From UBA1306 sp963778775 (GTDB taxonomy: Bacteria > Spirochaetota > Spirochaetia > Treponematales > Rectinemataceae), in the NCBI GenBank assembly GCA_963778775.1, contig CAVZVX010000192.1, forward strand, positions 1-64,000: a stretch of DNA of 64,000 bases, read 5' to 3'. Positions 42,032-49,862 of this stretch are shown in pieces. The translations under genes and the position numbers were made by a program. A model generated the notes under the pieces. That model made no database searches and was not told the origin of the DNA. It worked only from the letters and a program-made list of their open reading frames with translations. Numbering within the stretch: the stretch's first letter is position 1; each line of letters starts with the position of its first letter.

Positions 42032-43150
42032 CTAGGCCTCTGGTTCGCGATCCTCCTTTCTTCTCCCCTGTCCCCCTGATTGCTCGCCGTAAGCCTTCTC
42101 GTAGAGCTCGATCGAGGTGAAGAAGAGGATGAGGATCAAGGGGCCGAGGACGAGGCCATTGAACTTGAAGACTTGCAAGCCTCCCAGGATGGAGAAGAAG
42201 ATCAGGAGAGGGTGTATCTTGAGCCTATCGTGGAGGAGGATCGGCCGGATCAGCGTGTCCAAAGTCCAGATGAGGACGGCGGAGAGCGCGAAGAAGAGAA
42301 TGCCCCCCGTAATGTCTCCCGAAAGTATCTTGCCCGCCGAGACGGGGAGCCAGACGAGCGCGGTTCCCACCATCGGGATGAACGATGCCATCGCGGTAAA
42401 CGCGGCGATCACGAGATAGCCCTTTACCCTGAAGATCAAGCATAGGGCGAGCATGACCAGGGCCTGCATTCCGGCGATCGCGATATAGCCGGTTACGAGG
42501 TGCTTGCCCATATCCCTGAATTTGCGGAGGAAGATCGCGGTGAAGGTATTCTCGATGGGGATGGCGCTGATGAGGACCTTGATCAAGTGCCTGCCGTCGA
42601 GAAGAAGGAAGAAAATGGTGAAGACCATGAAAACGAGGGATAGTAAAATACGTACGCTGATCTTCAGGAATTGGCCGGAAAGTCCTACGATCCTGTCCGT
42701 CTTCAACGTCAGTATCGCCCTTATCTCGTCGGGTATCTTGAGCTTCGAAATATCGATCGATCCATCGCTCACCGTATAAAGGAATGTCGCGATAGGACCG
42801 TCCGGCGAGATGCCTATGACGGAGGGATTCTGCTCGATGGCAAGCAGGGCGTTATGTATCATGGCGCTGAGCTGCCTGGCGATGCTCAGGCCCAGGAGCA
42901 CGGCGGGCACGGCGATGAGGAGGACACCTCCGAGGGCGAGGATCGCTGCGATCACAGCCCTGACGAAACCCCGCCTCTCGGTGTCGTCCCTGCGCAGGAC
43001 CAGCTTGCGGTATAGCGGAAACAGGAAAGAGTAAAAAAGGCCGGACCAGATTATGACGGTGAGAAACGGATAGAAGATCATAGCTACGAGGACGAAGAAG
43101 CCCAGGAATACCGCCAGTAAGCCGAACTTCTTGACCTGTGGACCTTCCAT
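42032..43150 (-). CDS. AI-2E family (PerM-like) membrane transporter
   Basis: A 372-residue protein with about eight hydrophobic segments. Family landmarks are the first hairpin (FGLLAVFLGFFVLVAMIFYP), the soluble stretch after TM3 and the C-terminal IAGMQALVMLALCLIF, GTALVWLPVSAGKIL and LIRPILLHDRLKIHPLLIFF, GGLQVF. Substrates in the family range from autoinducer-2 to Na+/H+ exchange and are unknown here. I chose the ATG at 43150 because GGGAG lies 8 bp upstream; one at 43180 has none. Confidence 0.9.
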   Translation of the reverse strand: MEGPQVKKFGLLAVFLGFFVLVAMIFYPFLTVIIWSGLFYSFLFPLYRKLVLRRDDTERRGFVRAVIAAILALGGVLLIAVPAVLLGLSIARQLSAMIHNALLAIEQNPSVIGISPDGPIATFLYTVSDGSIDISKLKIPDEIRAILTLKTDRIVGLSGQFLKISVRILLSLVFMVFTIFFLLLDGRHLIKVLISAIPIENTFTAIFLRKFRDMGKHLVTGYIAIAGMQALVMLALCLIFRVKGYLVIAAFTAMASFIPMVGTALVWLPVSAGKILSGDITGGILFFALSAVLIWTLDTLIRPILLHDRLKIHPLLIFFSILGGLQVFKFNGLVLGPLILILFFTSIELYEKAYGEQSGGQGRRKEDREPEA

Positions 43151-43189
43151 CGGCTTTCTCCCTTTGGCTGCGACCGCCATTGAGGCGGA

Positions 43190-43570
43190 TTAACCATGAC
43201 AGCCCGTGCAGCCCAGCACATGCACGTGCCGCCTACCCGGACTTTCGAAATAGCGCGCGATCACCCAGCCCTGGGCGCCCAGGGCGCGGTTGCATACGGG
43301 ACATATCCTCGGGGTCGAGGGCGTGACCGGCCAGCAATGGGGACAGCCGAATATATGCATGATCCTGTCGGACCTGCCGGGGAAGAGACTTGAATTGACC
43401 CGTTCGTCGTGGCCGAGCGCGGAATGGCAGAGAGGGCAGGATTTCTCTACGGCGGCGGCGCCGTGTCCGACGGAACGGCGAGCGCGCGAGCTCGAGTCGC
43501 GGCTCCTGATGCCGTAAAAGACCAACGCGAGCAGGAAAGCGGAAACGAGGGCCGCGATGATGACCGCCAT
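43190..43570 (-). CDS. Small membrane-anchored protein with four CxxC-type motifs
   Basis: 126 residues. The N-terminal hydrophobic helix (AVIIAALVSAFLLALVFYGI) is followed by paired Cys motifs CPLCHSAL, FGCPHCW, ICPVCNRALG and GCTGCHG, which suggest two treble-clef or rubredoxin-like zinc sites. It is preceded by a promoter that ends 7 bp before the ATG. The function is unknown. The Cys pairs would also fit a redox or metal-handling role. Confidence 0.7.
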   Translation of the reverse strand: MAVIIAALVSAFLLALVFYGIRSRDSSSRARRSVGHGAAAVEKSCPLCHSALGHDERVNSSLFPGRSDRIMHIFGCPHCWPVTPSTPRICPVCNRALGAQGWVIARYFESPGRRHVHVLGCTGCHG

Positions 43571-43577
43571 CAACGGT

Positions 43578-43606
43578 ACTATACATGCAAGAGGCTCCGC
43601 TATCTA
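43578..43606 (-). promoter_or_regulatory. Promoter placed for a leaderless transcript (CxxC protein)
   Basis: On the minus strand, TAGATA (43606-43601), 17 bp, then TATAGT (43583-43578), then 7 bp to the ATG at 43570. It is divergent from the rsmI promoter 19 bp away. Confidence 0.5.
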
Positions 43607-43624
43607 GCCGGAGCCCTCCCATCC

Positions 43625-43653
43625 TTGACCCTCGGGTCCGGAGGACACATACT
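43625..43653 (+). promoter_or_regulatory. Promoter placed for a leaderless rsmI transcript
   Basis: TTGACC (43625-43630), a 17 bp spacer and CATACT (43648-43653), then 7 bp to the ATG at 43661. A GGAGG at 43640-43644 lies 16 bp before the ATG, too far to serve it, and would not be transcribed. Confidence 0.55.
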
Positions 43654-43660
43654 TCCGCAC

Positions 43661-44341
43661 ATGGGCACTCTCTATCTCGTGGCAACGCCTATCGGCAACC
43701 TGGGCGATATTACCCTTCGCGCCCTCGAGGCCTTGAGGGACGCCGACGCCATTGCCTGCGAGGATACGCGCCATACTCTCAGGCTGCTCAACCATTTCCA
43801 GATCCGCAAGCCCCTTCTGTCCTGCCACGCAAACGACGAATCCAGGGGGGCAGATCGCATCCTCGGGCTTTTGGCTCAGGGGAAGACGGTGGCGTACTGC
43901 AGCGACGCGGGCACGCCGGGGCTTTCCGACCCGGGAGCCGTTCTCGCGCGCCGCGCGCGCGAGAACGGGCACTCGGTCAGCCCTTTGCCGGGACCTTCGG
44001 CCTTCGCCGCTTTGATCTGCGCGGCGGGGATGGGAGGCCGGTCCTTCCTTTTCGACGGCTTCCCTTCCCCGAAGGCGGGCAAGCGGAGGGCGAGGGTAGT
44101 CGAGCTCATGCGGCGCGAAGAATGCTTCGTTCTCTACGAGTCGCCGCATCGCATTATCCTATTAATGGAAGAGATCGCGATGGCCGATCCCGTTCGCAGG
44201 GTGTGCCTGGGCCGGGAAATCACCAAGATCCACGAGGAGTTCCTGGTGGGAAGCGCGTCCGAGGTCCTCGAAGCCCTCAAGAGCAATGCAGAGGTTCGCG
44301 GAGAATTCTCGGTGCTTGTCGCCGGGACGGAATTGGCGTAA
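43661..44341 (+). CDS. rsmI: 16S rRNA (cytidine1402-2'-O)-methyltransferase
   Basis: A 226-residue tetrapyrrole-methylase-fold enzyme that 2'-O-methylates C1402 in the ribosomal P site. It has LYLVATPIGNLGDITLRALE, AIACEDTRHTLRLLNHF, AYCSDAGTPGLSDPGAVLAR, PLPGPSAFAALICAAG, YESPHRIILLMEEI and LGREITKIHEEFLVG, all standard. It is somewhat shorter than E. coli RsmI at the C terminus. It is immediately followed by the flgM promoter, whose TAAA box overlaps its stop codon. Confidence 0.96.
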   Translation: MGTLYLVATPIGNLGDITLRALEALRDADAIACEDTRHTLRLLNHFQIRKPLLSCHANDESRGADRILGLLAQGKTVAYCSDAGTPGLSDPGAVLARRARENGHSVSPLPGPSAFAALICAAGMGGRSFLFDGFPSPKAGKRRARVVELMRREECFVLYESPHRIILLMEEIAMADPVRRVCLGREITKIHEEFLVGSASEVLEALKSNAEVRGEFSVLVAGTELA

Positions 44342-44366
44342 ACTATTTCCATCTGGAAGCCGATAC
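44339..44366 (+). promoter_or_regulatory. Sigma-28 (FliA)-like promoter of flgM
   Basis: TAAA (44339-44342) is followed by 16 bp and GCCGATAC (44359-44366), close to the flagellar sigma-28 consensus TAAA-N15-GCCGATAA, with the spacer one base longer. It starts within the rsmI stop codon and ends 25 bp before the flgM ATG. Late-class control of flgM by sigma-28 is standard in flagellated bacteria. Confidence 0.65.
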
Positions 44367-44391
44367 TTTTGTTGAAAGGCAGGGGAGCGAG

Positions 44392-44679
44392 ATGACCATA
44401 GACCGGCTGAACTCCATAGACCCGATCCGGGACCCCCAGAAGCCCTCCCCTGGCGGGATGGCCGAGAAGGCTCGCCGTGTCGATTCCATCTCCATCTCCT
44501 CGGATGCGGCGAAAAAGGCCGATCTTTTCAATGCCCTCGAACTGGCCAAGGCGGCGCCCGAGACGAGGGCGGATCGAGTCGAGGAACTCAAGGCGAAGAT
44601 CAATCATCCATCCTATATGGACGATGCAGTCTTGTCCATGACCGCCGATCGCATCATCGATCAGCTTCTCGGATCGTGA
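44392..44679 (+). CDS. flgM: Anti-sigma-28 factor FlgM
   Basis: A 95-residue, mostly disordered protein that binds and inhibits the flagellar sigma factor until it is exported. The C-terminal helices match FlgM: ADLFNALELAKAAPETRADR, VEELKAKINHPSYMDDAVLS, MTADRIIDQLL. The N terminus (RLNSIDPIRDPQKPSPGGM) is Pro-rich. AGGGGAG lies 6 bp upstream. It is the only flagellar structural or regulatory gene in the window. Confidence 0.9.
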   Translation: MTIDRLNSIDPIRDPQKPSPGGMAEKARRVDSISISSDAAKKADLFNALELAKAAPETRADRVEELKAKINHPSYMDDAVLSMTADRIIDQLLGS

Positions 44680-44757
44680 TGTATTCCCGTTCCACACGGG
44701 GTACGAGCCTATCGACGATCTGCTGGTGAGGTATCACGTGTTTCTTTTTGTCGATTC

Positions 44758-44786
44758 AAGGCGGGAGCGTGACTTCCGCCTTTTTT
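44758..44786 (+). terminator. Rho-independent terminator after flgM
   Basis: Stem AAGGCGG (44758-44764) pairs with CCGCCTT (44776-44782), within a run of six T (44781-44786). It lies 78 bp after the flgM stop and just before the next gene. Confidence 0.75.
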
Positions 44787-44802
44787 ATAATCAGCTCAGG
44801 AG

Positions 44803-45972
44803 ATGACGAGGGTGCCCGATTTCAGCTTTCACGTAAGTCCGCGCATCTGGGTCGGGCCCGATGCCCTCCTTAGGCTTCCCCTCCTCGCCGGCGAGCTCTC
44901 GGGCGAAGGCCGCCCCCGATGCATGCTCGTCGTCGACCCCCTTCTCTACGAGTCCAAGACGGTAGATCGCGTTCATTCCCTGTTGGAAGAACGAGGCATC
45001 CAGGTGCTTATCTACGACGAGATCGTCGATCGGGCGACGAGCAAGGCCGTGGACGACGCCCTGCGCCTGGCTCGAGGTTCCCGCTCGCCCCTCATCATCG
45101 CCCTCGGAGGGTTGAAAACGCTCATGATCGGCCGGGCTACGGCAGCCCTCGCCTTGGGCAACCTCGATATCGACGCGGCCTTGGATGGCGCCGAAGTCAA
45201 GGGGGGCCGGGTTCCCCTCGTTGAGATCCCGACATCCCTTCGCCACCCCTTCTTGGCCCAGGACTGCATCCTCCTTCCCGATGGCCGCGACAGACGCATA
45301 CGTTTCGCCCGCATACCTGGCTCGGCGCCTGCTGTCGCCCTCATAGATCCCGGGCTTTCGTCCTCCCTCTCGCCGAAGGTCTCCGCCACCTGTCTCATCG
45401 ACTCGCTTCTCGGAACCGTCGAAGCCTATATCTCGTCGAAATCCTCGTTCATGAGCGATATTCTCCTCGAAAAAGCGGCCATTTCGCTTTCTTCCGCCCT
45501 CAATGCCCTCATCGCCAGGCCCGACGATCCGGCGGCTCGGGCAGAAGGTTGGAAGGGCTCCTTCCTGGCCGCGCTCGGCCAGGGTATGAGCGCGCCCGGG
45601 TTAGGTAGCGCCGTAGCCGCGGCCATAAACGCGCGCTGGCCCGTGCCCAAGGCCGCCCTGGCCGCCATACTCCTGCCCTATTCCATGGAAGTGGCCTCGA
45701 AAAGCAGACTCGAGAAGGTAGCGGCCCTTGCCGCGCTGTTCGGCGAGGATGTCACGGAATCGAGTCCCCAGGAGGCGGCATCCAAGGCGGTCGAATGGTT
45801 GCGCACTCGGCTCGGCCTGTTAAAGGTGCCTTCCCGGCTCAAGGATTTCGATCTCGTCCTCGATCGCCTGGTAGAGTCGGCTCGCGACGCTCGCGAGCTC
45901 GACTTCATGAACTACCTTCCCCGCGCAGCCTCCGTGGACGATGTCTTCGATTTCATAAAGACCGCGTTCTGA
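44803..45972 (+). CDS. Iron-alcohol-dehydrogenase homologue lacking metal-binding His
   Basis: 389 residues with the overall fold order of group III alcohol dehydrogenases (dehydroquinate-synthase-like N domain, helical C domain). The usual NAD motif GGGSxxD reads GGLKTLM. Of the four metal ligands, the Asp is kept in TCLIDSLLGTVEAYIS, but the His four residues on is Gly. The two His of the HxLAHPLG region and of PHG read SAVAAAINAR and VPKAALAAILLP. It is therefore probably not an active iron dehydrogenase and may have a binding or regulatory role. The next gene starts 10 bp later. Confidence 0.8.
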   Translation: MTRVPDFSFHVSPRIWVGPDALLRLPLLAGELSGEGRPRCMLVVDPLLYESKTVDRVHSLLEERGIQVLIYDEIVDRATSKAVDDALRLARGSRSPLIIALGGLKTLMIGRATAALALGNLDIDAALDGAEVKGGRVPLVEIPTSLRHPFLAQDCILLPDGRDRRIRFARIPGSAPAVALIDPGLSSSLSPKVSATCLIDSLLGTVEAYISSKSSFMSDILLEKAAISLSSALNALIARPDDPAARAEGWKGSFLAALGQGMSAPGLGSAVAAAINARWPVPKAALAAILLPYSMEVASKSRLEKVAALAALFGEDVTESSPQEAASKAVEWLRTRLGLLKVPSRLKDFDLVLDRLVESARDARELDFMNYLPRAASVDDVFDFIKTAF

Positions 45973-45982
45973 TCCTCCTTCG

Positions 45983-46816
45983 ATGATCCCCATCGACAAG
46001 CTCCAGAAGCTCTCACCCCGTCATCGAATGAGGAAAATGGCCCTAGTGCTGGGCGAAATCGAGTGCGGACTGCTCGCTCGTCGCGAAGAGGAAGTCGATG
46101 AGACCGTGCTGCGCTACGGGTTCGAGTTGAGCAGGCTTCTCGCATCCGAAAACGGCGATGAGGATGCCCTGTCCGCGGCTGCTATCTCGCTTTCGCGCCT
46201 TTGCGATCGCGCCATCGGGCAGAACGGCTTTGCGCCGGTCTGGCCAGCGCGGATGGACGTAGCGAGAGCCGTCGACACGCTACGGCATGCGCTCATCGCG
46301 GCGACAGGTCAGGCTCCAGCCGACTGGGACCTCCTCGATCCGGGCACGGGCTTGCCCGATCCTGCCTCGAGGAAGATATACCCGGGAAGGAAGGTCTATC
46401 TCGAGGACCTGCGTTCACCCTTCAACGTCGGTTCGGTTTTCCGTACGGCGGACGCTTTCGGAGTCGAAGAACTGATTCTTTCCCCATCATGCGCAGATCC
46501 CTTCCATCCTCGAGCCAGACGCAGCGCCATGGGAGCCATCGACCTCCTGTCTTGGAGAAAGGCCGGCCTCGAGAGTCTATCCGGAGACCTTCCGGTCTTC
46601 GCCCTCGAACTCGGCGGGGTCGGGATTGATAATTTCTCCTTTCCTGAAAAGGGAATAGTCATTCTTGGCTCAGAGGAGCTCGGGGTTTCGCGGCAGGCTA
46701 GGAATTACTGCACGAGGGGCATGGTAAGCATTCCCATGGTCGGCGCCAAAGGCTCGCTTAACGTCGCCGTCGCGTTCGGAATACTCATGTACGCGTGGAC
46801 TCATAATTTGGTTTGA
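45983..46816 (+). CDS. SpoU/TrmH-family RNA 2'-O-methyltransferase
   Basis: 277 residues. The C-terminal ~150 form a SPOUT methyltransferase domain with motif 1 LEDLRSPFNVGSVFRTADAF, motif 2 GIVILGSEELGVSRQA and motif 3 VSIPMVGAKGSLNVAVAFGI, the trefoil-knot SAM site. The N-terminal ~120 residues are helical and not the L30e-like domain of RlmB. The tRNA or rRNA target is unknown. There is no clear ribosome-binding site; probably coupled to the preceding gene. Confidence 0.88.
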   Translation: MIPIDKLQKLSPRHRMRKMALVLGEIECGLLARREEEVDETVLRYGFELSRLLASENGDEDALSAAAISLSRLCDRAIGQNGFAPVWPARMDVARAVDTLRHALIAATGQAPADWDLLDPGTGLPDPASRKIYPGRKVYLEDLRSPFNVGSVFRTADAFGVEELILSPSCADPFHPRARRSAMGAIDLLSWRKAGLESLSGDLPVFALELGGVGIDNFSFPEKGIVILGSEELGVSRQARNYCTRGMVSIPMVGAKGSLNVAVAFGILMYAWTHNLV

Positions 46817-46841
46817 CTGAAGCTCCCGTCCCGGATATACT
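46813..46841 (+). promoter_or_regulatory. Promoter of the sugar-ABC ATPase gene
   Basis: TTGACT (46813-46818), a 17 bp spacer and TATACT (46836-46841), 36 bp before the ATG. AAAGGGAGG provides a strong ribosome-binding site, in contrast to the leaderless genes nearby. Confidence 0.7.
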
Positions 46842-46877
46842 CGTGACCACTAACATAACCCCTAAAGGGAGGATTCC

Positions 46878-47999
46878 ATGGCAAAGGTAGAGCTCAAGAA
46901 AATCGGGAAGGTCTACGATGGCAATGTACGCGCCGTCGACGATGCGAACATTGTCATCAATGACAAGGAGTTCGTGATCTTCGTCGGCCCCTCGGGCTGC
47001 GGCAAGTCGACTACGCTTCGAATGATCGCGGGTCTCGAGGACATCACCGAAGGCGAGCTTTATATCGACTCCAAGCTCGTCAACGACGTTCCGCCCAAAG
47101 ATCGCGACATAGCGATGGTCTTCCAGAATTACGCCTTGTATCCGCACATGACCGTTTACGAGAACATGGCCTTCGGGCTCAGGATTCGCAAGCTGCCGAA
47201 AGACGAGATCGACAAGCGCGTCAAGGAAGCCGCGCGAACCCTCGACATCGAGAAGCTGCTCGAGCGCAGGCCCAAACAGCTTTCAGGCGGCCAGCGCCAG
47301 CGTGTCGCGGTCGGCCGCGCCATCGTCCGAAATCCCAAAGTATTCCTCTTCGACGAGCCGCTATCCAATCTCGACGCCAAGCTCCGCGTCCAGATGCGCG
47401 CGGAGCTCATCGACCTCCACTACCGCCTCGACGCGACGATGATATATGTCACGCACGACCAGGTCGAGGCCATGACGATGGGTGATAAGATCGTCGTCAT
47501 GCGCGACGGCAAGATCCAGCAGATCGGCTCGCCTTTGTATCTTTACAATCAACCCATCAATAAGTTCGTCGCGGGCTTCCTCGGTACGCCCCCCATGAAC
47601 TTCCTCAACGTAAAAGTTCTCGAAGAGGGCGGTCGCATCGTGATCGACGAAGGCGCCTTCAAGCTCGCCGTCGCTCCCGAACACCAGCCCCTTCTCAAGG
47701 CCTACGTTGGCAAGGAGGTCACTTTCGGCATCCGCCCCGAGGATCTCGAGGCTAAGGACGCCCACACTCCCGGATCTACGCTCAAGGCCAAGGTGACGGT
47801 AGTCGAGCCCCTCGGCGCGGATATCAACCTTTATGCGACCACGGCCAGAAGCTCGATAACCGCCCGCGTTCCTCCCCACCACATCTTTAAGATGGGCGAC
47901 GAGGTCACTTTGGCGCCCGTAATGGCGAAGGGCCGCTATTTCGACAAGGATACCGAGCTATCCGTCCTTCCCGTCAGATGGGACGAGCAGGTCAAATAG
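46878..47999 (+). CDS. Sugar/glycerol-phosphate ABC transporter ATPase (MalK/UgpC/MsmK type)
   Basis: A 373-residue ABC ATPase with Walker A GPSGCGKSTTLRMIAG, signature QLSGGQRQRVAVGRAI, Walker B KVFLFDEPLSNLDAKLR and H-loop MIYVTHDQVEAMTMGDKI. The C-terminal ~130 residues form the OB-fold regulatory domain of the CUT1 class (FGIRPEDLEA, VTVVEPLGADINLYATT). No permease or binding-protein genes adjoin it, so it probably energises several CUT1 importers encoded elsewhere, as MsmK-type ATPases do. Confidence 0.95.
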   Translation: MAKVELKKIGKVYDGNVRAVDDANIVINDKEFVIFVGPSGCGKSTTLRMIAGLEDITEGELYIDSKLVNDVPPKDRDIAMVFQNYALYPHMTVYENMAFGLRIRKLPKDEIDKRVKEAARTLDIEKLLERRPKQLSGGQRQRVAVGRAIVRNPKVFLFDEPLSNLDAKLRVQMRAELIDLHYRLDATMIYVTHDQVEAMTMGDKIVVMRDGKIQQIGSPLYLYNQPINKFVAGFLGTPPMNFLNVKVLEEGGRIVIDEGAFKLAVAPEHQPLLKAYVGKEVTFGIRPEDLEAKDAHTPGSTLKAKVTVVEPLGADINLYATTARSSITARVPPHHIFKMGDEVTLAPVMAKGRYFDKDTELSVLPVRWDEQVK

Positions 48000-48033
48000 C
48001 CGAAGCCCCGTCTGAAGAAACTTTCGATTCGTG

Positions 48034-48053
48034 CGCGGGGTTCGCACCCCGCG
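48034..48053 (+). repeat. GC-rich hairpin after the ABC ATPase gene
   Basis: CGCGGGGT (48034-48041), TCGC, ACCCCGCG (48046-48053): an 8-bp perfect stem with a 4-nt loop. No T-run follows. It resembles a tRNA T-arm, but no tRNA can be folded around it. Confidence 0.7.
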
Positions 48054-48082
48054 GCTTGCCGCAAAGTCGCTTATTTTCCATT

Positions 48083-48111
48083 AAGGGGCCCGTCCTTGCG
48101 GCGGGCCCCTT
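48083..48111 (+). terminator. Probable terminator of the ABC ATPase gene
   Basis: AAGGGGCCCG (48083-48092) pairs with CGGGCCCCTT (48102-48111) over a 9-nt loop, a 10-bp perfect stem followed by a weak T-containing tail (GATTGTCTAT). The -35 box of the next gene lies inside the loop. Confidence 0.6.
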
Positions 48112-48124
48112 GATTGTCTATAGT
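48096..48124 (+). promoter_or_regulatory. Promoter placed for a leaderless MCP-like transcript
   Basis: TTGCGG (48096-48101), a 17 bp spacer and TATAGT (48119-48124), then 6 bp (TAAACG) to the ATG at 48131. The spacer is the 3' arm of the upstream terminator, so transcript 3' end and new start overlap. Confidence 0.55.
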
Positions 48125-48130
48125 TAAACG

Positions 48131-49849
48131 ATGCCGACCGACCTTCAGGACCGAATTTCTGGCCTTATCGACGAAGTGGGCCGGATAGAACGCGAGAGCG
48201 AAACCGTATATCTCGAACTGGGGCGGCTATTGCCCCGCCTTTCGGTGGAGATGGAGCGGGGCGCCGACCAGAGCGAAAGCTCCTTCGCTGCGCTGTCCTC
48301 CCTCGGGGGCCTTCGTCGTGGCGCTCCGCAGGAGCGCGTAGAGGCTTCCTTCATCGAAGGCGCCATCCAGTTCTTCGCCTCCCTCCAGGCGCGGGACTCC
48401 TCCTTTCTCGCAAAGATCAACGAAGGCATCTCGCGACTCGGCGCCCTTGAGGAAATCATCTCGCGTGTCCGCGCCGATTCCGAGGAGATGGAGATAATCT
48501 CGCTCAACGCTATGACCGTCGCTCTCAAGTCCGGGGCTCAGGGCAAGGCTTTCTCGGTCATCACCGACGAGCTCAAGCGCTTGTCGGGGAGGACCATCGC
48601 GCTCAGCGAGGGCGTTACCGCCAGCGGTCGCTTCCTTCTCGAGTTCTTCGGAAAGCTCCGCAACGCCCTCGCCGAGTTGGACGATTTCCAGCGCGATTTT
48701 TTCGCGTTGATTGACAAGACTTTAAGGTCGGGCTACGAGGAGATGGAGCGCGAGCTTTCGGAGGCTACGACCTTCTTCTCCGCCCTTCTGGGAGAGGCCC
48801 GAAGCGTACGTGATCCCGTGTTTCGCGTGATGGGGGAGATCCAGCACCAGGACATCGTCAGGCAGTCGTTGCAGCACGTCGCGATTTCCCTCGAGGAAGC
48901 TCGGGAGACGGCCGACGATCCGACCTTCGTATCCGCCGTCGCCGAGCTTTCGGGAAGCCTGGTCGAAGAAGTCGTCAGCAGGCTCGACGCCGCCGCGCGC
49001 TCCTTCGGCTCCGACGTCGACATGGTGAGCGCAATAGTTGGAGAAAGCGAACGCAAGCGCGCCGAATATCTGTGTGCGCATTCAACGGCAGACGCCTGCG
49101 CCGATTCGAGGGCTTTCGAGAAGGGCTCCGAACGCTATCTCGGGCTCAAGCGAGGAGTCGTGTCCATGGCTTCGCGCCTGACCGACCATGTTGCGGCTTT
49201 GGATGGGAGCTTCAAGAGTCTGGCGGAGCTTTTATCGCGCTTCCAAAATATCGTCGTCGCCTCGCGAATCGAAGTCGCCAAGACCAAGGCTCTCGCCGGC
49301 GTAGCCACGACGGTCGGAGGCATGATCACGCTAACCGGGCGGATCGAGATGGACGTGGGCGCGGCCATGGATACGACAAAGGACTTCACGAGGATCGCCG
49401 TAGAATCCATCGGCGGATATTCGGTCGGCGGAGGCCTGGGTTGGAGCGCGAAAGGCGGCGACGAAGACGCCAGGCTTGTGTCGACGCTTAAGGAGGTCGA
49501 GGAAGATGTGGCGCGCCTATCCCGAGCCCAGGAGGCTCTCCGCTGCGCCATCAGCGATTTTTCGCTCTATACGGGAGAATTCATCGGCCTTATCTCAGGC
49601 TCCGGGAATGAGCTTGGACGGCTTCGCGACTTAATCGACCGACTCCGAGCAGTAGGAGTAAGGCTCCGGGATCTCGAATCTTCGATCGGGCCCGGGATTG
49701 TTGGTGTCGAATCGCAAGGAGCCGAATCGGAAAGGCTTCGCCGAATGGTCGAGCGTTTTACCATCTTCACGCACAAGAAGACCGCAGGCACGATCGGCCG
49801 CTTCGCCGTCGAAGAAGGGGGCGAGGCGGGAGAGGTCACGCTCTTCTAG
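48131..49849 (+). CDS. Soluble MCP-like signalling protein
   Basis: A 572-residue, helical protein with no membrane span or signal. About residues 115-160 (EEMEIISLNAMTVALKSGAQ, GKAFSVITDELKRLSGRT) match the hairpin tip of methyl-accepting chemotaxis proteins (ALNAAIEAARAGE..GFAVVADEVR-type), which binds CheA/CheW. The rest is long heptad-rich helices with no recognised sensor domain. A cheD gene follows 13 bp after it. It probably signals to the chemotaxis array or to a related system from the cytoplasm. The match to a canonical MCP is partial. Confidence 0.75.
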   Translation: MPTDLQDRISGLIDEVGRIERESETVYLELGRLLPRLSVEMERGADQSESSFAALSSLGGLRRGAPQERVEASFIEGAIQFFASLQARDSSFLAKINEGISRLGALEEIISRVRADSEEMEIISLNAMTVALKSGAQGKAFSVITDELKRLSGRTIALSEGVTASGRFLLEFFGKLRNALAELDDFQRDFFALIDKTLRSGYEEMERELSEATTFFSALLGEARSVRDPVFRVMGEIQHQDIVRQSLQHVAISLEEARETADDPTFVSAVAELSGSLVEEVVSRLDAAARSFGSDVDMVSAIVGESERKRAEYLCAHSTADACADSRAFEKGSERYLGLKRGVVSMASRLTDHVAALDGSFKSLAELLSRFQNIVVASRIEVAKTKALAGVATTVGGMITLTGRIEMDVGAAMDTTKDFTRIAVESIGGYSVGGGLGWSAKGGDEDARLVSTLKEVEEDVARLSRAQEALRCAISDFSLYTGEFIGLISGSGNELGRLRDLIDRLRAVGVRLRDLESSIGPGIVGVESQGAESERLRRMVERFTIFTHKKTAGTIGRFAVEEGGEAGEVTLF

Positions 49850-49862
49850 GGGCGAGGACGCC

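Noticed and set aside
42032..43150. Autoinducer-2 exporter as a specific function
   Set aside because: Family membership does not establish the substrate; kept as an AI-2E family transporter only.
48034..48053. Possible tRNA (T-arm-like GGGGTTCGCACCCC)
   Set aside because: No acceptor, D or anticodon arms can be placed around it; more likely a plain hairpin after the ABC ATPase gene.
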